This document shows, in pieces, positions 1 through 5,714 of a stretch of DNA of 7,113 nt; within the stretch, counting starts at the first letter, position 1, and each line of letters begins with the position of its first letter. Under the pieces are notes generated by a model. That model had not been told where the DNA came from and did no database searches. It saw only the letters and a list, made by a program, of their open reading frames with translations. The translations under genes were made by a program, and so were the position numbers. The stretch is from Candidatus Iainarchaeum sp. (GTDB taxonomy: Archaea > Iainarchaeota > Iainarchaeia > Iainarchaeales > JAAZKV01): assembly GCA_028691435.1 (NCBI GenBank), contig JAQUZG010000008.1:1-7113 (forward strand), in the 5' to 3' direction.

Positions 1-1130
1 AAAAATTCAATTATATTTTTAGCAAGGAACCAATAAGATGGTTTAGTAATTAATTTTCCAATAAACTTACTTGGCTCATCCATATTTCCTTCTCTTTCTA
101 AAAATTCTTCAATTCCTTTGTCTTTTAACTTTGAAAATAATTTATTTATTTGCTCATCATTTAATGAATTAGCATATTTTCTAATTTTCCAATGAATTTT
201 TAATTCTCTATTTATTTCAGTTAAATCTTTTTCATAATTATTTAAAGGGGTTTTATTTACATAAGCATTTTTGATATTTTCTGCAAGTATGTTTGCGGCT
301 TTTAAACCAAAAACAATTCCGCCTCCAGTTGTAGCTTTTGTTTGAAATGCAGCATCTCCAACAAGGGCGATATTATCTTTTACAATTTTATCTAATGGTG
401 GACCATAAGGGATTAATGCAGATTTAGGGGCCTCTGTTTTTGTGTGTTCGAATTTTTTCATAAATTCGGTGTATCCTTTCAATACATCTTCTCCTAAATA
501 ACAACCCATTCCAATTTTAGCTTGAGTTGGGCTAATTGGTACAACCCAACCAAAAAATCCTTTAGCAAAATTTCCTAAATGGACTTCAACAAATTTTTCA
601 TTAAAATTTCCAGTTGCAACAGTTTGCATTGTATGAACATAATTATTGTTATTTGGTTTTATTCCAATCAAATGTCTTGTTTGTGAATTCACCCCATCTG
701 CGCCAACAACATATTCTGCTTTTCTTAATTCGCCTCTACCATTAGCTTGTACAAAAATAGTGTTTCTATTCACATCAAGTAATTTTGTTTCAAACCCAAT
801 ATGGATATTTAATTTGTGTGCTTTTTTAGCAAGGCTTTGATCAAACTTACTTCTATTTACTACATATGCAACTTCATTATATCTATCAACTTGCATCATG
901 GTCCCATTGGGAGCAAAAATTCTTGCACCATAAATTTTATTTTGTATTGAATCACTAACATCAATTCCAAGTTCATCAATTCCACTTTTAGAAATTAGAC
1001 CCGAACAATTTTCAGGAAGTCCAATATGTGAATGTTCTTCATAAACGATTGGATCAAAACCAGCTTCTCTTAATTTAATTGCGGTTTGTAAGCCAGCTGG
1101 ACCAGCTCCGATAATTGCAACTGAATTCAT
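1..1130 (-). CDS. Geranylgeranyl reductase family FAD-dependent oxidoreductase (3' end missing)
   Basis: My translation of the minus strand from the ATG at 1130 stays open for 376 codons and runs off the left edge. The start gives a classical N-terminal dinucleotide fold: GAGPAG (residues 8-13), which binds the FAD ADP moiety. It is followed by a Pro-x-x-Cys-Ser-Gly element with Cys42, VVGADG at 141-146, and the second FAD motif GDAAFQTKATTGGGI at 258-272, the family's diagnostic GDAA...TTGGGI block. GWVVP at 194-198 matches the GW(I/V)xP substrate-pocket motif. Known members saturate isoprenoid double bonds, for example the chains of archaeal diether lipids, on the membrane inner face. The exact substrate here (lipid, quinone or other polyprenyl) is not shown by sequence. 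Family length is near 390-400, so I expect only some tens of residues to be missing. It lies 69 bp downstream of the MATE gene on the same strand. Family call firm, substrate uncertain. Confidence 0.9.
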   Translation of the reverse strand, partial: MNSVAIIGAGPAGLQTAIKLREAGFDPIVYEEHSHIGLPENCSGLISKSGIDELGIDVSDSIQNKIYGARIFAPNGTMMQVDRYNEVAYVVNRSKFDQSLAKKAHKLNIHIGFETKLLDVNRNTIFVQANGRGELRKAEYVVGADGVNSQTRHLIGIKPNNNNYVHTMQTVATGNFNEKFVEVHLGNFAKGFFGWVVPISPTQAKIGMGCYLGEDVLKGYTEFMKKFEHTKTEAPKSALIPYGPPLDKIVKDNIALVGDAAFQTKATTGGGIVFGLKAANILAENIKNAYVNKTPLNNYEKDLTEINRELKIHWKIRKYANSLNDEQINKLFSKLKDKGIEEFLEREGNMDEPSKFIGKLITKPSYWFLAKNIIEF

Positions 1131-1146
1131 AAAAATATTTACACTA

Positions 1147-1199
1147 TTAAGTTAATATTCTTTTTTGTTAAGTTAAAAAGTTGTTTTTGTTAAAGTTAA
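1147..1199. repeat. Three short TTAA(A)GTTAA repeats phased by 21-22 bp
   Basis: The 69-bp gap between the MATE and reductase genes contains TTAAGTTAA at 1147-1155 and 1168-1176, and TTAAAGTTAA at 1190-1199. Starts are 21 and 22 bp apart, close to two DNA helical turns, so all three would face the same side of the helix. The last two copies are preceded by T-rich TTTTTG. They lie directly upstream of the reductase start on the minus strand, so they could be regulator sites. At this base composition, chance is also possible. Confidence 0.4.
1152..1159 (-). promoter_or_regulatory. Weak TATA-like box for the reductase gene
   Basis: On the minus strand AATATTAA is centred at 1155.5, which is 25.5 bp upstream of the A of the reductase ATG at 1130. 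That is the same spacing seen at the better boxes in this window, and would give a leaderless mRNA. No Shine-Dalgarno sequence precedes the ATG. The box is a poor match to the archaeal consensus, and co-transcription with the upstream MATE gene is an alternative. Confidence 0.35.
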
Positions 1200-2576
1200 C
1201 TATTTTTTTCCAATATTGTGTTTTTCAATTAAATTGTTGTCTTCCCATTTTTGATTCTTTAAATCAATATAACTAATTATTATCATTATGATTGTTCCAA
1301 TTGGGTATGAAAACCAAATTCCAATTAATCCAAAAAAATTAGATAGAATGATTGCTAAAGTTCCTTGAACAATTAATGCAAATATTGACAAATTCATTGC
1401 ACTTTTTGTATTTCCTGATCCTCTAATTGCTCCAATTAAACTAAGTTGAATACCAAGGAATGGGAAAGTAAAAACCAAGATTTTAATAAATTCTACAGCT
1501 TTAATTATTAATTCTGGTTCAGTTGGAACAAACATTGTTACAATATCTTTGGCAAAAATAAAAAAAATTATGCCAATTAAAGTCATTAATGTGCAAGAAT
1601 AAATTGTTCCATATTTTATTGTTTTTTCAAGTCTATCATGTTTTTTTGCACCAATATTTTGTCCAACAATTGTTGATACAGCAAGACTTATTCCAAGCGT
1701 AGGCATTAAAGCAATATTAAATAAATTTCCTCCAATACCAATAGTTGCTATAGCGATTGTTCCAAAAATAGAAACAATTGATGTAACAATTATTATGTTG
1801 ATTGATCTTGATAAAAATTCAATTGATGAAGGTAGTCCAATAAAAATTAATTTTGTTATTGTTTCTATATGTGGAGTAAGTGAATCTTTTCTAATATGTA
1901 TTCCATGTTTTCCTCTAAAAAGAATAATTAATCCAATTAAAGCTGAAAGTCCTTGTGTAATTATTGTTGCAATTGCAGCTCCTGCTACTCCTTGTGCTGG
2001 AATTACAAATCCAAAAATATTTCCTCCATTAATAAATAATGGATCTAAAATAAAATTAAGTAAAATTGTACATATTATTATTATCAAGGGAATTCTTGTA
2101 TGCCCTATTCCGCGCATTATTGAAGAAAAGAAATTATAAATGTAAATAAATGTGGTTCCAATAAAACTAATGAACAAATAATTAATTGCGCCATTTATTA
2201 CTATTGGATCATTTGAAAGAAGAGGAATTAGTAAATGACTAATTATTATTCCAACAACTGAAAGAATTAATCCTATAATAATTGAAATAATTAAAGTTTG
2301 TGTTGCAATAAAATCAATGTTTTTTTGATCTTTTTTCCCTTTGTACTGTGAAACTAAAATTGAACCTGCTATTCCTACTCCAATTCCAATTGAAAGAAAT
2401 AAAAAAACTATTGGAAAACTTAAAGATATTGAAGCAACTGCTTCTTTTCCAAGTTGACCAACATAGTAAGCGTCTGTAATTTGATAAACTGTTTGTAAAA
2501 TGTTTGCTAGAATAATTGGTGTTGAAAGAATAATAATTCCTTTGATGATTGAACCTTCTGTAAAATCTCTACTCAT
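1200..2576 (-). CDS. MATE family efflux transporter
   Basis: An integral membrane antiporter of the multidrug and toxic compound extrusion family. Family members expel cationic drugs or metabolites in exchange for Na+ or H+. From the ATG at 2576 the protein has 458 residues, the usual MATE size, with about twelve hydrophobic segments in two six-helix halves. The N-terminal signature is clear: DFTEGSI at 4-10, then a first helix ending in DAYYVGQLG (35-43). Other family landmarks are MRGIGHTRIP (154-163), DPLFI (178-182), VGQNIGA (304-310) in the second half, and RGSGNTKSA (385-393). The C-terminus is a charged cytoplasmic tail (QKWEDNNLIEKH). A GTG at 2585 would add three residues. I prefer the ATG because the MATE homology begins just after it and AAGTGA lies a few bases upstream. 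It is divergent from the small multidrug export gene. Substrate cannot be told from sequence. Confidence 0.93.
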   Translation of the reverse strand: MSRDFTEGSIIKGIIILSTPIILANILQTVYQITDAYYVGQLGKEAVASISLSFPIVFLFLSIGIGVGIAGSILVSQYKGKKDQKNIDFIATQTLIISIIIGLILSVVGIIISHLLIPLLSNDPIVINGAINYLFISFIGTTFIYIYNFFSSIMRGIGHTRIPLIIIICTILLNFILDPLFINGGNIFGFVIPAQGVAGAAIATIITQGLSALIGLIILFRGKHGIHIRKDSLTPHIETITKLIFIGLPSSIEFLSRSINIIIVTSIVSIFGTIAIATIGIGGNLFNIALMPTLGISLAVSTIVGQNIGAKKHDRLEKTIKYGTIYSCTLMTLIGIIFFIFAKDIVTMFVPTEPELIIKAVEFIKILVFTFPFLGIQLSLIGAIRGSGNTKSAMNLSIFALIVQGTLAIILSNFFGLIGIWFSYPIGTIIMIIISYIDLKNQKWEDNNLIEKHNIGKK

Positions 2577-2581
2577 AAAAT

Positions 2582-2587
2582 TCACTT
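2582..2587 (-). promoter_or_regulatory. Possible Shine-Dalgarno deciding the MATE start
   Basis: The minus strand reads AAGTGA five bases before the ATG at 2576, a five-of-six match to AGGTGA. Its GTG is the alternative start at 2585. Other genes here show no such element, so the MATE gene may be the one with a 5' leader. The match is short and could be chance. Confidence 0.35.
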
Positions 2588-2589
2588 AT

Positions 2590-2636
2590 TTTTATATTAG
2601 TTAACAAATTCAGTTTCAATTAGTTTTATATTAGTT
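2590..2636. repeat. Duplicated 13-bp TATA-containing element in the divergent promoter
   Basis: TTTTATATTAGTT occurs exactly twice, at 2590-2602 and 2624-2636, 34 bp start to start, in the 77-bp region between the divergent MATE and small multidrug export genes. Each copy contains a TATA-like core that can be read on both strands (TTTATATTA or TAATATAAA). The right copy is correctly placed for the plus-strand gene. On the minus strand it would start MATE transcription near 2603, with a leader of about 27 nt. Confidence 0.6.
2625..2632 (+). promoter_or_regulatory. TATA box for the small multidrug export gene
   Basis: TTTATATT is a good archaeal TATA match centred at 2628.5, 25.5 bp upstream of the ATG at 2654. 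Archaeal TATA boxes sit about 26 bp before the transcription start, so the mRNA would begin at or next to the ATG. No Shine-Dalgarno is present, in agreement with leaderless translation. It lies inside the right copy of the duplicated 13-bp element. Confidence 0.65.
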
Positions 2637-2653
2637 TGTAATTAATTTTATTT

Positions 2654-3151
2654 ATGATTGATAAATTGATCATTCTTTTCGTTTTAACTTTAGTTCCAAT
2701 TTTTGAACTTAGATGGAGTATTCCAATAGGTTTATTTTCAAAAGAAATAAATGTCCCATTTATTGGAATGATTCCAGGATTTGGTTTAAATCCATTTACT
2801 GTTTTTATTGTGTGTGTTTTGGCAAATATTCTTCTTGGTATGGTTGCTTACTTCTTTTTTGATAAAATTATTCATTTGTTTAGAAGAATTAAACTAATTG
2901 ATGATTTTTATGATACTTTTTCTAAAAAAACTCATAAAAAAGTACATCCACTTGTAGAAAAATATGGGTTAATTGGGATGGCTTTATTTATTGCAATTCC
3001 TTTACCAGGTTCTGGATCATGGACTGGTGCATTAGCAGGTAATCTTTTAGATTTTGGTTACAAAAGATTCTTTATAGCAAATGCTATTGGTGTAATTATT
3101 TCAGGTACAATAGTAACCTTACTTTCACTTGGCATCTTTTTCTTCTTATAA
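2654..3151 (+). CDS. Small multidrug export family membrane protein (COG2426 / PF06695 type)
   Basis: A 165-residue, very hydrophobic protein. It matches, from memory, the family named putative small multi-drug export protein. The two hallmark blocks are present: PIFELRWSIPIG at 15-26 (family P-x-x-ELR-x-x-IP) and KYGLIGMALFIAIPLPGSG (103-121) followed by SWTGALAG (122-129). Between them are a helix at about 47-70 and a basic cytoplasmic loop (FRRIKLIDDFYDTFSKKTHKK, about 76-96). A final helix spans about 139-165. Length is typical and the ATG is supported by the TATA box 25.5 bp upstream. Despite the name, transport by this family is poorly documented, so drug export is only a label. The LPGSG loop resembles re-entrant loop sequences in other membrane families. 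Divergent from the MATE gene and convergent with the TruD gene 47 bp away. Confidence 0.88.
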   Translation: MIDKLIILFVLTLVPIFELRWSIPIGLFSKEINVPFIGMIPGFGLNPFTVFIVCVLANILLGMVAYFFFDKIIHLFRRIKLIDDFYDTFSKKTHKKVHPLVEKYGLIGMALFIAIPLPGSGSWTGALAGNLLDFGYKRFFIANAIGVIISGTIVTLLSLGIFFFL

Positions 3152-3188
3152 TTAAAATTAATTTTTTTTTAACTAATTAAAATTAATT
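3151..3188. repeat. 13-bp direct repeat in the convergent intergenic gap
   Basis: ATTAAAATTAATT occurs at 3151-3163 and again at 3176-3188, 25 bp apart, flanking the oligo-T run. It is low in complexity and in an AT-only stretch, so it may mean nothing beyond base composition. Confidence 0.4.
3162..3170 (+). terminator. Oligo-T terminator after the small multidrug export gene
   Basis: Nine consecutive T on the plus strand, starting 11 bp after the TAA stop at 3149-3151. Archaeal RNA polymerase terminates at such T-runs without needing a hairpin. Its position between convergent genes suits a terminator. Confidence 0.5.
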
Positions 3189-3192
3189 GAAT

Positions 3193-3198
3193 AAAAAA
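3193..3198 (-). terminator. Possible oligo-T terminator after the TruD gene
   Basis: Read on the minus strand, six T directly follow the TAA stop of the TruD gene (3199-3201). Short T-runs also occur inside genes here, so support is modest. Confidence 0.3.
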
Positions 3199-4239
3199 TT
3201 AGAATTTTAATCCCTTTAAATAATTCTTTAAATATTCTAAAACAACTGTTGCATAAGCTCCTTTTTCAAGGTCAAAAAGAATCCAATAATCATCTTTTCT
3301 TTTATTTAATTTAAATTTAGTTTGAAAATATGTGTTTCGTTCAAGTTCTTTTAGACCAAAACTTTTCTCAAATTCAGTTACTGGCACAGTAATTTGTCTT
3401 TTAAATGATTTTTTCGCATCAAACAAAAATTCTACTCCTTTAATTAAACCAACAACTTTTGCTCCTTTTTGAATTGCTTCAATATTTACAAGTTCATTAA
3501 ATTTTTTTGATTGAATTGCTTTAAGCGAAAATTTAAAACTATTTTTTTCAACAAATCTAAATGCTTCTTTAAAATCATTTTCATCTAATTTTTTTTTCTC
3601 TTCAGTTCTTTTATTCAAAAACTCAAACAATCCTTTTTTTCCACTATTATTTATTACTTCAAAAGATAAAATTTTCTTCCAGTCTCCAAAATGTTTTTCA
3701 ATAATTTTTTTCATTAATGTGCTAGTTTCTGAATCAAACTTAGATTCTTCTGTTAAAACGAATTTTAATGCATCTTGATAAAATTCATTTTCAAGTAGTT
3801 CCTTTAATTGAAACACTCTATCATCAAACCTTTGCTCACCAAAATAATTACAAACTAAAAAAGGTCTATTAGAAATTGATTTTAATTCTTTATATTCTTC
3901 TTCACTTAAATTAACTTTAACTTCAAATTTGTTTCCTTCGTGCTTTCCAACAAATAATCTTTCATCACTTTTTCCTTTAAATTTAACTTTAATTTCCTTA
4001 TTTTTACTCTCAAGTAGTGTTGCTTTTTCTATTTTTTCCGTCGTACAAAACCACTGAACAGTAGTTGCATTTTTATCTTTAATTCCACAAGTGTTTCCTC
4101 TTGGTATATATTTTTCAAGTTCTTTATTGCTCACTCCTTTTTTAGTCAAAATATAATAATAATATTCTCCCTCGTCCTTTAATTTTGGACTATATATTTC
4201 ATTAACGAAAAAAGTATCTTGATTTAATTTATAATTCAT
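3199..4239 (-). CDS. truD: TruD/Pus7 family tRNA pseudouridine synthase, compact and divergent
   Basis: Converts uridine to pseudouridine in RNA; family members act on tRNA U13 (TruD) or, for Pus7, also U35. The 346-residue protein shows family motifs in order. TFFVNEI (9-15) is the N-terminal F-x-V-x-E element. GIKDKNATTVQ (52-62) is the catalytic motif, with Asp55 as predicted nucleophile. GN at 102-103 is followed by NYFGEQRF (131-138). AIQSKKFN (241-248) matches the A-x-QS-x-x-FN motif of the TRUD insertion domain. KGAYATVVL (326-334) matches the C-terminal G-x-(Y/F)AT block. Length equals E. coli TruD but is short for archaea. The helix before the catalytic motif is abbreviated, and the Gly that usually follows NYFGxQRF is Asp139. 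The protein is Lys- and Glu-rich and soluble. Its ATG has a TATA-like box 25.5 bp upstream and no Shine-Dalgarno. Family call strong; target uridine unknown. Confidence 0.87.
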   Translation of the reverse strand: MNYKLNQDTFFVNEIYSPKLKDEGEYYYYILTKKGVSNKELEKYIPRGNTCGIKDKNATTVQWFCTTEKIEKATLLESKNKEIKVKFKGKSDERLFVGKHEGNKFEVKVNLSEEEYKELKSISNRPFLVCNYFGEQRFDDRVFQLKELLENEFYQDALKFVLTEESKFDSETSTLMKKIIEKHFGDWKKILSFEVINNSGKKGLFEFLNKRTEEKKKLDENDFKEAFRFVEKNSFKFSLKAIQSKKFNELVNIEAIQKGAKVVGLIKGVEFLFDAKKSFKRQITVPVTEFEKSFGLKELERNTYFQTKFKLNKRKDDYWILFDLEKGAYATVVLEYLKNYLKGLKF

Positions 4240-4260
4240 ACAAAACTAAAACAAAATGGG

Positions 4261-4268
4261 TTTAAATT
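4261..4268 (-). promoter_or_regulatory. TATA-like box for the TruD gene
   Basis: The minus strand reads AATTTAAA centred at 4264.5, 25.5 bp before the A of the ATG at 4239. Sequence between box and ATG has no Shine-Dalgarno, consistent with a leaderless transcript. Confidence 0.5.
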
Positions 4269-4347
4269 GGTTGTGGTTAGAGTTAAATTTAATTTTTATA
4301 ATTTTAGTTACAATTAATAAATTTAAACTATTTTTGTACTAATTTAC

Positions 4348-4355
4348 TTTAAATA
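4348..4355 (+). promoter_or_regulatory. TATA box for the flippase gene
   Basis: TTTAAATA centred at 4351.5, 25.5 bp upstream of the ATG at 4377. It is a good archaeal TATA match with no Shine-Dalgarno between it and the start. It also supports the ATG at 4377 over the internal Met24. The rest of the 137-bp gap to the TruD gene (4240-4376) shows no gene or RNA that I can recognise. Confidence 0.6.
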
Positions 4356-4376
4356 CTTCTTTAATCCAATTAATTT

Positions 4377-5714
4377 ATGCAAATCAATAATTTTTTGAAA
4401 AAAATGTTGCCAAAAAAAATTATTTCAAAAATAACTGGCAGACCAATGGTTCAAAAAATAATTAAAAATATTGGTTGGCTTTCAATTGATAGAATTATTC
4501 AATTGTTTATTAGTTTCACAGTTATTCTTTGGATGATAAGATATCTTGGGCCAAATAATTGGGGGATATTAAATTATGTTTGGGCGTTTACTGGGTTGTT
4601 TTCAGTATTTATTCCACTTGGGTTAAATCAAATTTTATTTAAAAATTTAGTTGAAAATCCAGAAAAAAAAAATGTTTTAATTGGAACTGTTTTTTATTTA
4701 CAGTTTTTATCTTCAATTTTTTTTATTATATTAACAATTCTTTTTGCATTTTTGTTTATTGAAGATTTGCTTCTTTTTTTATTTATTGTAATTTTTTCAT
4801 TTTCAAATATTTTTTATGCATTTCAAACAATTTCGACTTATTTTGATTCAAAAGTAGAAAGCAAATATTCGGCTATATCAAGAGAAGTAGCTTTAGTTAT
4901 TGCTGCTTTAATTAAAATATATTTTATTTTGTTTAATTTTTCAATAATTTATTTTATATTTGTAAGTTTAATTGAACAATTTTTTTTAGTGTTATCTTTG
5001 ATTTATTTTTATTCAAAAACAAAAAACAATTTATTTAAATTTAATTTTAATTTTTTAATTGCAAAAAATCTGCTCAAAAGTTCTTGGCCATTAATTTTGT
5101 CAGGGGTGGCTATGATGATTTATTTAAGGATTGATCAATTGTTTGTTGGAACTATGCTTTCTATGTATGATCTTGGAGTATATTCAGTTGTTGTTAAGTT
5201 AGCTGAATTTGGTAATGTGCTTCCAGGGATTTTAATTGCTTCATTTGTTCCATCTATAATAATAAATAAGTTAAATTTTACGCTTTATACTACTCGTTTA
5301 ACAAAACTTTATTCATTAGTTATATTTTTAGCAATTGGCTTATTTATATTTTTATTTGTTTTTGCAGATTTGATTATTTTGTTTTTATATGGTGTTCAAT
5401 ATTTAGCGGCAGTTCCAATTTTAAGAATTTATTCAATAGCTATTATTCCATTTTTTATAAGTGTTGTGCTTGCACAATATTTTGTAATTGAAAATTTAAC
5501 AAAATATTCTTTTTATACAACTGTAATTGGAGCAGTGACAAATATTGTTTTAAACTTAATTTTGATTCCAATTTATGGACTTTATGGTGCGGCAATAGCA
5601 ACTGTAATTTCATATTCTTTACTTGTTATTTCAATAATTTTCTTTAAAAAAACTAGGGGCCATTTATTAATTATACTTAATGCATTTAACTTTTTTAAAT
5701 ATTTAAAATTTTAA
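4377..5714 (+). CDS. Wzx-like flippase, oligosaccharide/polysaccharide transporter family
   Basis: Predicted to flip lipid-linked sugars across the cytoplasmic membrane for surface polysaccharide or protein glycosylation. The 445-residue protein has about 12-14 hydrophobic helices. Family landmarks are GPNNWGILNY (58-67) after the first helix, then PLGLNQILFK (80-89). SSWPLILSG (235-243) and LRIDQLFVG (250-258) open the second half, with Arg251 and Asp253 in a membrane segment. NLILIPIYGLYGAAIAT (393-409) is the late signature of COG2244-type flippases. The first 30 residues are basic (Lys at 8, 9, 13, 14, 18, 27, 30) and extend beyond the usual family start. Met24 would fit a conventional N-terminus, but the TATA box fits Met1. 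Divergent from TruD and tail-to-tail with the glycosyltransferase; both stops fall in TTAA at 5711-5714. The glycan moved is unknown. Confidence 0.9.
   Translation: MQINNFLKKMLPKKIISKITGRPMVQKIIKNIGWLSIDRIIQLFISFTVILWMIRYLGPNNWGILNYVWAFTGLFSVFIPLGLNQILFKNLVENPEKKNVLIGTVFYLQFLSSIFFIILTILFAFLFIEDLLLFLFIVIFSFSNIFYAFQTISTYFDSKVESKYSAISREVALVIAALIKIYFILFNFSIIYFIFVSLIEQFFLVLSLIYFYSKTKNNLFKFNFNFLIAKNLLKSSWPLILSGVAMMIYLRIDQLFVGTMLSMYDLGVYSVVVKLAEFGNVLPGILIASFVPSIIINKLNFTLYTTRLTKLYSLVIFLAIGLFIFLFVFADLIILFLYGVQYLAAVPILRIYSIAIIPFFISVVLAQYFVIENLTKYSFYTTVIGAVTNIVLNLILIPIYGLYGAAIATVISYSLLVISIIFFKKTRGHLLIILNAFNFFKYLKF

Noticed and set aside
646..840. Plus-strand 64-codon open frame
   Set aside because: It lies wholly inside the reductase gene on the other strand, which shows clear family motifs through this stretch. 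The translation has no recognisable features.
1795..2139. Plus-strand 114-codon open frame
   Set aside because: It is antisense to the conserved middle of the MATE gene. Its Pro/Ile/Cys-rich translation is what an antisense of hydrophobic AT-rich code gives.
2583..2585. GTG as the MATE start
   Set aside because: It adds only three residues (MNF) before a well-placed ATG, and it falls inside the Shine-Dalgarno-like AAGTGA that would serve that ATG.
3151..3188. Repeat as a CRISPR or attachment site
   Set aside because: There are two 13-bp copies of A/T-only sequence, with no spacer array and no integrase nearby. Base composition is a sufficient explanation.
4240..4376. Possible tRNA or small RNA in the largest intergenic gap
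   Set aside because: I found no cloverleaf, no GTTCGA-type T-loop, and no C/D-box pair. The G-rich patch at 4258-4282 lacks a pairing partner. The gap is explained by two divergent promoters.
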